NCBI GenBank assembly: GCA_958510825.1
Contig: OY294052.1
Coordinates: 8,949,816 to 9,013,815 of the forward strand
Direction: 5' to 3'
Origin: Brachypterus glaber
Taxonomy: Eukaryota; Arthropoda; Insecta; Coleoptera; Kateretidae
DNA: 64,000 nt
This document shows, in pieces, positions 34,016-44,683 of the stretch. The position numbers and the translations under genes were made by a program. Numbering within the stretch: the stretch's first letter is position 1; every line of letters begins with the position of its first letter. The notes under the pieces were generated by a model that saw nothing but the letters and a program-made list of their open reading frames with translations, was not told where the DNA came from and made no database searches.

Positions 34016-35263
34016 TCAATTTTTTTTTTGAAAAAATATTGTAATATTTATTTGATTTTTTTATTAAACCAATGCTTCTTTTCAGCTTAAGCAGGACAAG
34101 TAAAACAGAAATACAGAGCTCCGTGGCCCATTATATAACTCAAAATTTTCAATTATGTCATTATTTCTTGCTTAATATAAAGGTAATTGACTTTGGTGCA
34201 GATGATCTGGTTTTGATCGGGCAATTTAAGTGAACATGTCGTGTTTTGATGCAGCAACAGTATTTTAAATGTAAATTAAAAATATCTACTTAAAGTACAC
34301 TTTGGCACAATTTCTTTTGCAGAATTTTTTATTAGTCCCCATCAATGTGTAAACCATTAACAATTCTTTTTTTTTAAGATGTCCGGATTTTGAACCCGCA
34401 CTCCTCAAATATACACTAGAGTATGATAATCAGTACTCGGCGAATTCCCAGTACTCGCATAGGCGCCGCGTCAACTCTAGCGTTGACGCGAGGTTTTAAA
34501 TATTTACAGTTTTATTTCTTTTTATCTTAATTTTTTTTAATGATTTAAACGAGTAAGGTGGGAAAAAAGTTATCGATAAATAAAAATTAAAAACTTTCGT
34601 ATTCTTAAAAGATAAAAATCGAATATCGGTTTTTTTTTGAAAAACACCTATATATATATACATATTTATAGTTAATATGTATAGTCAATATTGTTGTGTG
34701 TAACAAATTAGTCGTCAAATGTTTCGATTTAGCGACCTTTATAAAAATTTCCCTCATAATTCGGCAAAATTATTCCGTAAGCCTATGTTTCTGTGTTTAT
34801 TTTCAACGTTGATGAGTCATAACTGAGTTTACGCCGACTACTGACGATAATCTAAAAAGATTGGTTCTATATCACGCATGAGTACAAAAAATATAATCCT
34901 ACACTGATATGCATAGAAAAAAATATATGAATGTTACGAATGCTGCCTCTAAAACAGAAAGATTTTAATCCGTCAGTGTTGAAATCCAACCATGACACTT
35001 GGATAATGGCGCCAAGTATATTCTCGTAAAAGATAAGTGTGAAGAGCAGTTAAAATTCGATACACTGCAGATATAATAACGAGCACTTCATAGTGGTTTT
35101 CCTGCAAAAATTCTAAATTCTCGCTCTTCCTTTTATACACATCGCGAAATAGAAACAAAAAAGGTCTATAGGATATTTTTTAATTTGAAAATTTTAAGGC
35201 GGAAACAATGGAAACATATTTTAGTGATATTATTTAAATATTTTTAATACCATTTTCCCCTTT
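34016..35263. other. stretch without a recognised gene
   Basis: Holds the tRNA-like remnant at 34378-34462. A 61-codon open frame on the - strand (35158-34973) lies behind a TATAAAAGG-like box near 35128. I do not recognise it. Confidence 0.4.
34378..34462 (-). pseudogene. tRNA-like remnant (class II tRNA resemblance)
   Basis: On the - strand TTCGCCGAGTACTGATTATC resembles a class-II tRNA A-box region, and AGTGCGGGTTCAAAATCC is a good T-loop/B-box. The acceptor stem does not close and the anticodon loop is irregular, so this is a tRNA relic or SINE head and not a working tRNA. Confidence 0.35.
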
Positions 35264-35703
35264 TGTTTACCTGTCTGTCATCTGTGAAAAACTCCCCAGA
35301 GGCATGTCCTTGACTTTTTCTAGGGATTTTTGACCCACTGAACTACAAGTTGGCCAAGGGACTTGTAGGTTACTGACTTCCTGTACGCCATTTTGCTTTT
35401 TCTCTTCCGGTGAAACAGTTCGAACTTAAATCTATGTTTATTCTAACCATCCTCTGGGATACAGTATTTATCATATATTAAAGATTATCCTGGTGTTTAG
35501 GTAAGGCAAAGCATATTTATATTTTAATGAAACCTAATTAGTTTCCTTCTTTTTATTTAGTTTACCGATATTTATAAAAGTCTTGGACCATACCTCTGGA
35601 GAGTTACCCCGCTGCTAGTAATATTTGTCCGCACCAATAAACTACCACAGCCAAATAACTAGTTTTACTGAATAAACCTACGACCCCGTGAATCCCTGAA
35701 ACA
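35264..35703 (+). mobile_element. putative LTR (solo or remnant) with adjacent primer-binding-like site
   Basis: 440 bp starting TGTTTACC and ending GAAACA (TGTTT/AAACA mirrored ends). It has a TATA box (TATAAAA, 35573-35579) and AATAAA at 35635 and 35671 in the right order for U3-R-U5. Immediately after it comes TAGGCGCCCGACATT (35704), which looks like a retrotransposon primer-binding site. No gag or pol follows. A Tc1-type MITE starts at 35760. A second LTR was not found. Confidence 0.5.
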
Positions 35704-35759
35704 TAGGCGCCCGACATTTTATTTACCATAAGCGATCCAATACAATATAGTTTCTTATA

Positions 35760-36333
35760 GTCCGTCCAATTATGCAACATAATAGTTTAAAATTCCCGCG
35801 ATTTTTAAGCTACATCATTGGTTAAAAACTCTTACCTTTTCACATATATAATATTGTGACATTTTTTGTCTATGACAATGATTGACGGTCGTTAAAGCTA
35901 ATAAAAGAAGAGAAAGGTACATAAAAAAATGGTTATACTTAATGTTATTTTGTATGGTATTGAAAAAGGTACTTTTTTGGTTTATTCTTCATACACTTAC
36001 ACTAAATTAGCATATTCTACATATTGTACAAACGTAAATTATATTGAACACAAGGAAAACGTCAAATTTTTAGGTTCCAATTACAACTCAAGGCCTATCC
36101 AGAGGATAGCATAACAACCATTACAAGATACACGACGACACATCAAGCCAATCCTGGCATCGCATTCTTATGTACTATGCTTGTTATGCCAGTTTTTGGA
36201 TAGGCCCTTTCCAGGAAAACAGTACCGATATCTGTTAAATTTTTGATACACTACGATTTATGCATAATTATGCTATGCTCTCTGTGGTGTAAAACTGGCC
36301 GCGTCCCTTACCATCTTGCATAACTGGACGGAG
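35760..36333. mobile_element. TIR element with GTCCGTCCA ends (574 bp)
   Basis: GTCCGTCCAATTATGCAA at the left pairs with TTGCATAACTGGACGGAG at the right, with TA on both sides. An inner hairpin (GGCCTATCCAGAGGATAGC ... TTTTTGGATAGGCC) lies at 36091-36206. Confidence 0.65.
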
Positions 36334-36632
36334 TATAGACAGAATATCCTATATATTATTCTTTAACTCTGCAATTGTTACTTTACTACAGTATACCGGG
36401 TGCGGCAAAAGTTCGTTTACCATTTACTACATCGCCAAAAAGGAAACAAAATACATAGAAGAATATTTACTATAATATAACAACAAAAGAGTTTGTTTGG
36501 CAATGCTCAGAGTGCATTCCTCCTTGGTCGATGCAGCACTGCATGCTACACCCTGTATTATAAAGTTGGTTTTCCACTTTAATGAAAGTGAATTTTATAC
36601 TATTTTACCTAAGTTCTACAGCCCAAAGCTTA

Positions 36633-36663
<31 letters not shown>

Positions 36664-38252
36664 ATAATTACTGACTTTGTCAATAAAAAAAGTACTGTCT
36701 ACTAATGGAAAACAAAGTTCGGGTTTGATAATATCATTAAAAAATACCAGTATAGTAATGTTAATAAACCCAAATGTGTGCTTAATAATAAGTAGAACGT
36801 AGATTATAGTTATTTTTGCATTTTAAAGTGCAAAAAAATTACTGATATCTGCTTGAGCGTGTCACTTGCTGATCGAGGTTCGTGATACAAACAATATTTT
36901 TCCTTGACGCAAATAAAAAATTTATATCTGCTTGTAGTTAGGGTTTATTTGCCTTAACAACCAGCGCAAATTTAAAATAGTTAAAAACAGGATCGTGGGA
37001 ATAGTATATTTTATAACTAGTATGGAATAGACAATATTCCGGAATGACTATTCCATACGTGTTGTAGACTATACTTTTTCTTCGACTGCAAATATGAAAC
37101 ACTGTATAGCTTTAAACTGCGGACAAGGTTAAAAACAATTTTTTTTTGTGTCTCGAAATTGTAAATGCAACAAAACACATATTTTTAAATAAAGCAATTA
37201 ATGTTATTTAATAATTTTATCAAATCAGTACTTAAAAAAGATTTTTATTTAATTTTAGCACATATTTACAAATTATAATGCAAAAATTGAATGTTATGTC
37301 AGATTGTTGTGACATATATCAGGTTTAAACATTTAACAATAGATGGAGCAGTTTTGATTTTTTGAACTAAATTTATAAAAAACTGGTCAAATACTATGAA
37401 AAACTAATAAACTTTATGTAATTTTAACGCAAAACTTTAAATTGCATTAAATTATTCAATATTTCATGGTAAAATATATATATTTTTGCTAATTTTGCTA
37501 CAGTTTTCTTTACTTTTATAAACAAGAGATGGCACTATATGTGCTCATCCTAACACTTGATACTGAATATTCATACCGTATCTAGAGCTAGAATGGATTC
37601 ATTCTGTGTTTGAAAAGTGTGTGTATTTGCTTACATTCTAGCGCAGTCGTAGAAAAAAATATTTCTCCTACGATCCATTGAATTCACAGATATATTTACC
37701 TTTCTTGTTATATGCGCACTTAACACCAAAGTTAGTGTACTTGAGTGCGCTAAGCAGGGTACATATTAAATATAACACACTACAAGGTAAACTGTACAAA
37801 CTATACAGTCGCTTGAGTCAGAAGATCATACGGAATACTTAACTAATAACCTGACTCTGATTACCATTACATATGAACATCTATTAACACATAAGGAAAC
37901 AAAGAAGGGTATCGTATTTTGGGATAAATTGCCTGCAACGATAAGGTTTACATACTTATAGAGACATAAAAAATAAATACTTAGCCAAAATTTCAGCCCT
38001 TTTTACATTCCGGAACACACTTTAATTAATTATTGTAATTACGAATTTTGACATATCGTCTTGTAAATTTCAGAAAGTCGTATCTCAAAAAAGACAACTT
38101 TTTGGACTTTGAAATGGAATGAGAAATAACTCTTTCTCGCATTATTCATAAGTTGAAAATGTACTTTTTTATTATAAACTTATTACATTTTTAATGATTA
38201 ACTTACCTTAAATAATTTTATTGTGTATAAAATAAATAAACACAAATAAAAA
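36334..38252. other. gene-free stretch
   Basis: 36398-36562 may be a small element (ACCGGGTGCGGCAAAAGTTC ... CTACACCCTGTA). A palindrome lies at 37021-37064 (GTATGGAATAG / CTATTCCATAC). No gene is supported. Confidence 0.4.
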
Positions 38253-38265
38253 CCTATAGTTGTTT

Positions 38266-38529
38266 GTTGTTGTTTGTTTTATACTGTTTAACCTCGTTTT
38301 TCGCTGCTATGGCCTAATTGACGGGACCGCCATCTTTACGTGCCCTCCGAAGCACTGTCCTCAACAGAACTCGCATCCACCCTGAAATGTGTTTACATTT
38401 TAACCCAGTCATCGCAGTTCCATCTACCGACTATTTACCCCACTATACATCCATGCTCTATATGTGGCTCGAACCCACAACCCCGGGTTCTGTAATCAAA
38501 CGGACTAACCATTGCGCCACCAGGGTCGG
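38266..38529 (-). mobile_element. tRNA-derived SINE, second family, with perfect 13-bp target duplication
   Basis: On the - strand it begins GCCGACCCTGGTGGCGCAAT. It has an A box (TGGCGCAATGGTTAGTCC) and B box (GGGTTCGAGCC), a body ending CGGTCCCGTCAATTAGGCC, and an AAC/AAACA-rich tail. The 13-bp repeat CCTATAGTTGTTT flanks it (38253-38265, 38530-38542). It is unrelated to the type-1/2 SINE body. Confidence 0.9.
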
Positions 38530-38569
38530 CCTATAGTTGTTTACTATTTACTACGGTAACGAACTCTAA

Positions 38570-38806
38570 GGGAACGTTCAAGTATTACGTAACGCAAATT
38601 GTACCAAAATTCATACACTTCATACCCCGGTTCCCGCGTTATTAAAGTCTGTGGAGATTTTATATTTTGGCTACCCCCCCTAACACACCCCCTATTAGGG
38701 AGGGTAGCCAATATGAAATCTCTATAATCTATAATAACGCGAGAACAGGGGTATGAAGTGTATGAATTTTGGTACAATTTGCGTTACGTAATACTTGAAG
38801 GTTCCC
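38570..38806. mobile_element. PIF/Harbinger-like palindromic MITE (237 bp)
   Basis: Near-perfect palindrome. GGGAACGTTCAAGTATTACG and its complement are at the ends, flanked by TAA on both sides (38567-38569, 38807-38809). Arms of about 110 bp include AAATTGTACCAAAATTCATA. It has the same ends as 2995-3140 but an unrelated interior. Confidence 0.87.
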
Positions 38807-38809
38807 TAA

Positions 38810-39180
38810 GTGCACAAATAACTGTTATGGAATCTTTTTCGTTTTTGTCGCAATATACCAGAAGCTCTTTCCAGTCGCTGAAAGTTAATCAATAGCGCTT
38901 TAAAAAGACGAATAATGAAAGCAGAATAGCCTGGTTTTTAATTTTGAATTGTACTGCATTCGAAAATAAATTTTCCATTTCGACTTAGTTTTTTAATGGG
39001 ACATTAATATTCTTATTATTGTGTACTTATATTTTTCATTGCAAACTTATCCGGAAGAAAAATCTATATTTTTCTTTTATTTAAATCAAGACTTTTTCCT
39101 TATTATTTTCTTCCTTTGTCTACATCTATTACACATAAAAACATTATTACATTAATTAAGAAAAATATACAGTTATACAT
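38810..39180. other. gene-free stretch
   Basis: AT-rich spacer. No supported feature. Confidence 0.5.
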
Positions 39181-39614
39181 TGTAACGAATAAGTGTTCTT
39201 CGTGTCCCCAATAATGGTCTTCCTCTCCATTTTGCTGGATACGGGTTGGGGTAATTAAACTCTTATTTATAAAACACGTTCTTACCACTTTAGGTTACAG
39301 AGATATCAGAGTTACTTTGCCCAATGGGCACTGCCCACTTTGGGACTACCCAACTATCGACTCTACGCTATTCAATCTGATAATCTAATTTTCTAATTCT
39401 CATTAATCATTTGATCTAAGTATCGTATTTATACCAAAATGTTTTACAAAGAAACCTAGTTTATTTAATTTCAATGCTAGTTTACAATAACACTAGAATG
39501 CTTGATGTGCAAAACATCTGTATGTAATAAAAGGTACTAATTTATAAATAATAACTAAAATTGTTTTATGAAATTTAGGTAAAGCCTATATGGCTACCTA
39601 GCCAACTCTTGACA
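39181..39614 (-). mobile_element. putative solo LTR (434 bp)
   Basis: On the - strand it starts TGTCAAGAGTTGGCTAGG, with a TATA box (GGTATAAATACG, about 39425), a conserved block GTAGAGTCGATAGTTGGGTA, AATAAGAGTTTAATTACCCC and the end TTATTCGTTACA. The TG...CA boundaries and promoter order suggest an LTR. A clean target duplication was not seen. The shorter relative is at 10358. Confidence 0.5.
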
Positions 39615-39756
39615 ATATATATTGGTAATCCTTGCACTTTTTTGTAACTTTTCGTTGGTCAATTATGGATATTCTTGCAGCTCTCATTCAAATTTAATTC
39701 AATTTCTTTTTTCCTCTTGTTTTCTTGTTGTGCTTTTCCTCTTCTAGTTTCTTCTA

Positions 39757-39872
39757 GAGTACTGGATAGGCAGGTTTGTTAGAGTATGTAGTTTATAAAC
39801 TACACAAAAGAACCACTGTAAAATTACTCAAATTACAGAACTAACTTAATAAACTTACCTATCTAGTGCTCT
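39757..39872. mobile_element. short MITE (116 bp)
   Basis: GAGTACTGGATAGGCAGGTTT and AAACTTACCTATCTAGTGCTC form inverted ends flanked by TA. Confidence 0.65.
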
Positions 39873-39874
39873 AA

Positions 39875-40465
39875 TGTTTTAGTTCCGTTCTTTTCTTGGA
39901 TTGCATCTTTTTCTTTTTTAATTACCTTGCTTCATTGACTCTTTTTGTTATTCTCGATGACCATTTATAACTTTTTTTCTGATTGTTTAAACAAAAAAGT
40001 TATTAACGTAAATTGTAGAGAATTCAATAAGGAACAAATATCAAATCAAATTTGGTCTAAAGTTTTTTTTTAAAGGGGAAAATAAAATGAGGGGGTAGCC
40101 TGTTAACATTTCAAATTTTTACATTTCTGAAGCACCCTAACGTACAGTAACCGATTTTCAGCGTAGTTGCTATAAGTTAACATCAAATGTTAATAGGATT
40201 GATAATATAATTTTAATATTTAACGCAGTTAAAATGGTTTAAACCGTCTGTTTGCAGTTCTAGTTGCGAATTTAAATCGAAAGTCAGGCAACATTTCCAC
40301 ATGAAGAAATTTAATTATTTAATTATGTGGCCAACAACGTCAGCTTGCAAAACAAGATAAACACCTTTTAAATTTTAACAAGTCAGTGAAAACTGTCCAA
40401 GTGATTATAACTACACAAAATAAATATTTTCAGCTACATAGTGTTACAGTAAAGACTGGTTTCTT
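39875..40465. other. gene-free stretch
   Basis: No supported feature. Confidence 0.5.
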
Positions 40466-41170
40466 TTACATTGGCACTTAGTGCTACTAACAGTGCCGAT
40501 GTATTGAAATCTTAGCCGAAAAGTCAAAGTCTTTGACCACGTTTTTTCACATTTCTCGACGTTTTAGACCATTCTGAGTCGAAATCAGAAAAAAAAAATT
40601 GCACCCCTCTGTCTGTCGGTCTGTCTGGGTGTAAATTCTCTAACTCCATTTTTACATGAGATATCGACTTGCGGTTTCTTGCATATTGTTTCTTATCGTA
40701 TTCCGAAGAGCTGATTAGATTTTGGGGGTAAACAATTGGGGGTAAGGGGGGTAAAAATAGGGTAAAACTCCTATTTTTAGCTTTTTTGTTTATAATTAAC
40801 GCAATTATTATTGTATTTGGTTAATTTAGCTCTTATATAAAAGATAATTTTAAACTGGTCAAAAAATTTTATAAACAACGTTTTCCTAAAACGCATTGTT
40901 TTAGAGATATTGACGTTTAAGCAGTAAAAGGTTTTTTTAGCATATCTCACATATTTATAACCCGATTTCAAAAAAAAATATTTTAATAAAAGCTCTTTTT
41001 AAGCCCTATAAAAAATGTTACATACAGTTTTTTGCTAGAATATAATGTTTTAAAGATACAGAATTTAAAATCAAACAAAACACCTAGTTTGAAATTTGCA
41101 ACTAGAATTTGCTCTAGTGTACAATAGTGTCTATGTTTTGACAGGGTGCTTGCAACGTTTCATCTAGTTT
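40466..41170. repeat. dispersed repeat B, copy 1 (~700 bp)
   Basis: Matches 43972-44683 in the same orientation over its whole length: GATGTATTGAAATCTTAGCC, GACCATTCTGAGTCGAAAT, a TCTG tract, ATCGTATTCCGAAGAGCTG, and CAACGTTTCATCTAGTTT at the end. There are no inverted ends and no coding content. The family is unknown. Confidence 0.85.
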
Positions 41171-41177
41171 CTTTTAA

Positions 41178-41246
41178 CACGTTCGCTGCTGTTACTCACA
41201 CAAGTATCTCTCCGCAGTGCCGACGGTTACATCGGCAGTGAACGTG
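41178..41246. mobile_element. piggyBac-like mini-MITE (69 bp)
   Basis: CACGTTCGCTGCTG and CATCGGCAGTGAACGTG are flanked by TTAA on both sides (41174-41177, 41247-41250). TTAA duplication and CACGTT ends fit piggyBac-mobilised MITEs. Confidence 0.7.
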
Positions 41247-41770
41247 TTAAACAGAAATATAAAAAAAAACTTGTACCGATACAGATTTGGTTCAGACCTT
41301 TTTTAAGCAATTGCAAATACACCCACGATAAAATTTTTGTTGTGAAAATATCGCTAGTATGTTTTTTTAGAAAACCTATTATAAAAGTAAGTAGTTAGCC
41401 GGTTTTTGCAAAACAAAATAATTTTTGGGGCTTTTCTTGTAGATTGTTTTTGTTATCATATTTTAAAACAATGTTCATCCTATGCATCAATTCCTGCTCC
41501 TTTTATTGAGGTATTTCCAAAGTGAACGTTTATCACTGTAGATATATATTTTTTAATTTGGCATTTGAAAATGGTGTTAGGTATGCTAAATAAATTCATT
41601 TTTGGAGCTCTATTAGGTGTATATTGACTGGAAAAAAATTAATTTTGATATCTTTTGTAGTAACGATAAAAATTGAGTGATTACACTACCATGGGACACC
41701 TTGTATAATGTTATTTATTTATTTGCAATTTTGGCGAAGGCGCGTGTATGTTTTCAAAACTAACAAATAT

Positions 41771-42056
41771 CACAGGCACACAAAAAAATGTCTTATTCCC
41801 CAAACGAGACAAACATTACAATACGTTTTTGGGGTCGCTGAATCCGAATCTGGGGTTGGTTTGACTCAGTCAGGTTCATTTCGTTCAGAACATCAAAAAA
41901 GTGATGAAATGTGTTTCAACTTTCATCATTTTTTTGAAAGCAACAAAATGCGACCTGACCGAGTCAAACCAACACACGATTCGGATTCAGCGACCCCAAA
42001 AACGTATAGAAATATTTGTCTTGTCTGGGAATACAACCATTTTTTTTGTGCCTGTG
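41771..42056. mobile_element. foldback MITE with CACAGGCACAC ends (286 bp)
   Basis: Arms of about 125 bp: CACAGGCACACAAAAAAATG and CATTTTTTTTGTGCCTGTG, plus GGGGTCGCTGAATCCGAATC and GATTCGGATTCAGCGACCCC. The CACAGG start is shared with the Chapaev element at 4742, but the rest differs and no clear target duplication was seen. The 119-codon open frame across it is a by-product of the palindrome. Confidence 0.8.
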
Positions 42057-42394
42057 TAATTAATTAATTAATTAATCTGTCTGTAGTTATGTATAAGATT
42101 TACTAAATTCAAATTTAAAGGAATTACTAATGCGTTAAATTGGTTAGATTCAGTAAATAGTTTAAATTAATTTAAATTGTTAATTAAATTAACGTTAATT
42201 TAATTACATAATCTACTGTTTTATTACATAAACATATACTGTGTTACATTTAAATCTTAAATACCCATATAAAAAGAACCTACAGTTTAGCGAGGAATCC
42301 AAACCTAGTTTGCATGCTTGGGAGGTCGATTCGTTTTCATTTGGCTACCTTGACAGTAGGGCATTGCCAAAAAAACACTTTTTATAATTTGTCA

Positions 42395-42517
42395 TCCTCC
42401 TATGTTGTTTCAATTGAAAAACTATACTTGCATACCATAAAAAAAAAACCTTTTTTCTAGTTTTTCATATAAACCCCTCCTATGTTGTTTCAATTGAAAA
42501 ACTATGCTTGCATACCA
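42395..42517. repeat. partial tandem duplication (~78-bp period)
   Basis: CCTCCTATGTTGTTTCAATT with GAAAAACTATACTTGCATACC occurs at 42398 and again at 42476 with one change. Confidence 0.8.
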
Positions 42518-42544
42518 AATTTCAGGTTACTTTTTTATTTATCT

Positions 42545-43270
42545 TGCATTTTAAATAAAAAAGTCCAGTGGTTTTAGGCATTTTGCACAGAACTTTTCTA
42601 TTTCTGCAAACTAACTATACCAAAGTGTAGGTTTCGGTATCTGAAAACATGTCAGTGGTCCGGAAGTCATATGGTGGTGGCAGAATACTTACATATATAT
42701 ACATGCCATTTTTTAATTACATTTCTGTCAAAAATTGATAAATTATACATGGTTGTAGTCAGAATTAAATTAAGAATCGCAATAAGTAAAAATATGTGTT
42801 CTATTTAAAAATCAAAAGTTGAGGTAATCTCCTGCGAAACTGGAAGTGACAGATTTTTTTACAATGTCAAAAAACGCAATTCTTTCAATTATTTACATTC
42901 TCTAAATTTCAAGTGAGAAGTTAATAAACAAAAAAGTTATAGGTGTGTTATGATTTTCCCCCCTCCTGTGGAAAACACGATGGAAAAATTGGAAATTAAA
43001 TTAAATAGTGGATTCTTATCTGAAAATTGATGCTGAACAACTTTTGTTTGAATCTTTTTTTAATAAAATGCATTCCCTTTGAGCTAGAGACAGTTTTTGG
43101 CCAAAAAAATACGAAAAATTATATTATATTATCTAAGTATCCTGCCACCACCATATGACATATGTTTTCAGATACCAAAACCTACACTTTGGTATAGCTA
43201 GTTTACAGAAATAAGAAAGTTAGCTTATTTGAGCAAAATACCTCTAAAACTACTGGACTAAAATTTTAAC
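42545..43270. mobile_element. foldback repeat (~725 bp)
   Basis: Inverted arms: ACTATACCAAAGTGTAGGTTT and CATATGGTGGTGGCAG at the left mirror CTGCCACCACCATATGACAT and AAACCTACACTTTGGTATAG at the right (43143-43197). Pairing extends out to AAGTCCAGTGGTTTTAGGCA / TACCTCTAAAACTACTGGAC. The outer boundaries are soft. Confidence 0.75.
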
Positions 43271-43971
43271 TTGCCTGTAAGTATTTGGAAAAATGCATTA
43301 TACTACTCACTGTGAAGAGTATATAATAAAATGCATACCTTTATACATCTTCACAGCTTGTTGTTTATTTTAGAGCAGAGTAATTCATTTTTGTTTTCAA
43401 CTGTGTGAAATTCAACTCCAAAACTTTTAGTCAAAGGAGTTTGTTAACAGAGAAAAATATCCTTAATTCAAGTAAATATTTAATTACATTAACCTTAATT
43501 AAATAAATTTGATGCTTTGTATTCATAGTGTACTCTCCACTGTGAGTTTGGGAAAATAGACTCGCCAGATACCTCAGCTGACTGAGCAAAATAGTTTAAG
43601 TAGGATAATATGCGTATATTATTCTTACTATAATAACAATACATACTGAGAATACTAAAAACAAAAACATAATATATAATTAATTGTTCATTGTTGAAAG
43701 TTAAGGTTTACCTCAAAAGGGAACTCGTGCCTTGCCGGTTATTTCGGATCTCCCTATCGTGAACCCACGAATATTGTGTGTAGTCACGTTGTATGTTAGG
43801 CAACCAGTTATACAGTGAAATAAATACCTGGCTTTATACTTTAAGTTAATTAACTAAATACTACGTAGAGGTAACATAATACTTAGATCAAGTGGCTCAA
43901 ATGTTGTATGTGTTAGGATAAACTGCAATTAAATGTGTCTTAGACCAAGAGGCTAAACCTGAATCACTTAA

Positions 43972-44118
43972 AAGTGCTTTTTTACATCGGCTACTAAGAG
44001 TGCAGATGTATTGAAATCTTCGCCGAAAAGTCAAAATCTTTGACCACGTTTTTTTTTCACATTTCTCGACGTTTTAGACCATTCTGAGTCGAAATAGGTA
44101 AAAAAAATTTTTGTGTCC

Positions 44119-44158
<40 letters not shown>

Positions 44159-44683
44159 GGGTGTAAACTCTCTAACTCAATTTCTACATGAGATATCGAC
44201 TTGTGGTTTTTTGTTTTTTGCATATTGTTTCTTATCGTATTCCGAAGAGCTGATTAGATTTTGGGGGTAAACGATTGGGGGTAAAGGGGTAAAATAGGGT
44301 AAAACTGTTTATAATTAAGGCAATTATTTTTGTATTTGGTTAATTTAGCACTTATATAAAAGATAATTTTAAATTGGTCAAAAAATGTTTTAAACAACGT
44401 TTTCCTAAAACGCATTGTTTTCTAGATATTGGAGTTTAAAGCAGTAAAAGGTTTTTTTAGCATATCTCACATATTTACCCGATTTCAAAAAATTATATTT
44501 TAAATAAAAGCTCTTTTTAAGCCCTATAAAAAATGTTATATACAGTTTTTTGCTAGAATATAATGTTTTAAAGATACAGAATTTAAAATCAAACAAAACA
44601 CCTAGTTTGAAATTTGCAAACTAGATTGCTCTAGTGTACAATAGTGCCGATGTTTTGACAGGGTTTCAACGTTTCATCTAGTT
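43972..44683. repeat. dispersed repeat B, copy 2
   Basis: Second copy of the repeat at 40466. It has a longer (TCTG)n tract at 44118-44159 and a small deletion near 44305. Confidence 0.85.

Noticed and set aside
34973..35158. 61-codon - strand frame behind a TATAAAAGG-like box
   Set aside because: The start codon context and frame do not agree with a secreted or known protein, and no splice partner was found.
37805..37970. Open + strand stretch ending FWDKLPATIRFTYL
   Set aside because: It vaguely recalls LINE C-termini (LPxxIR), but no flanking element or second motif supports the call.
41708..42067. 119-codon + strand frame
   Set aside because: It lies across a palindromic MITE and its halves mirror each other. 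No protein family resemblance.
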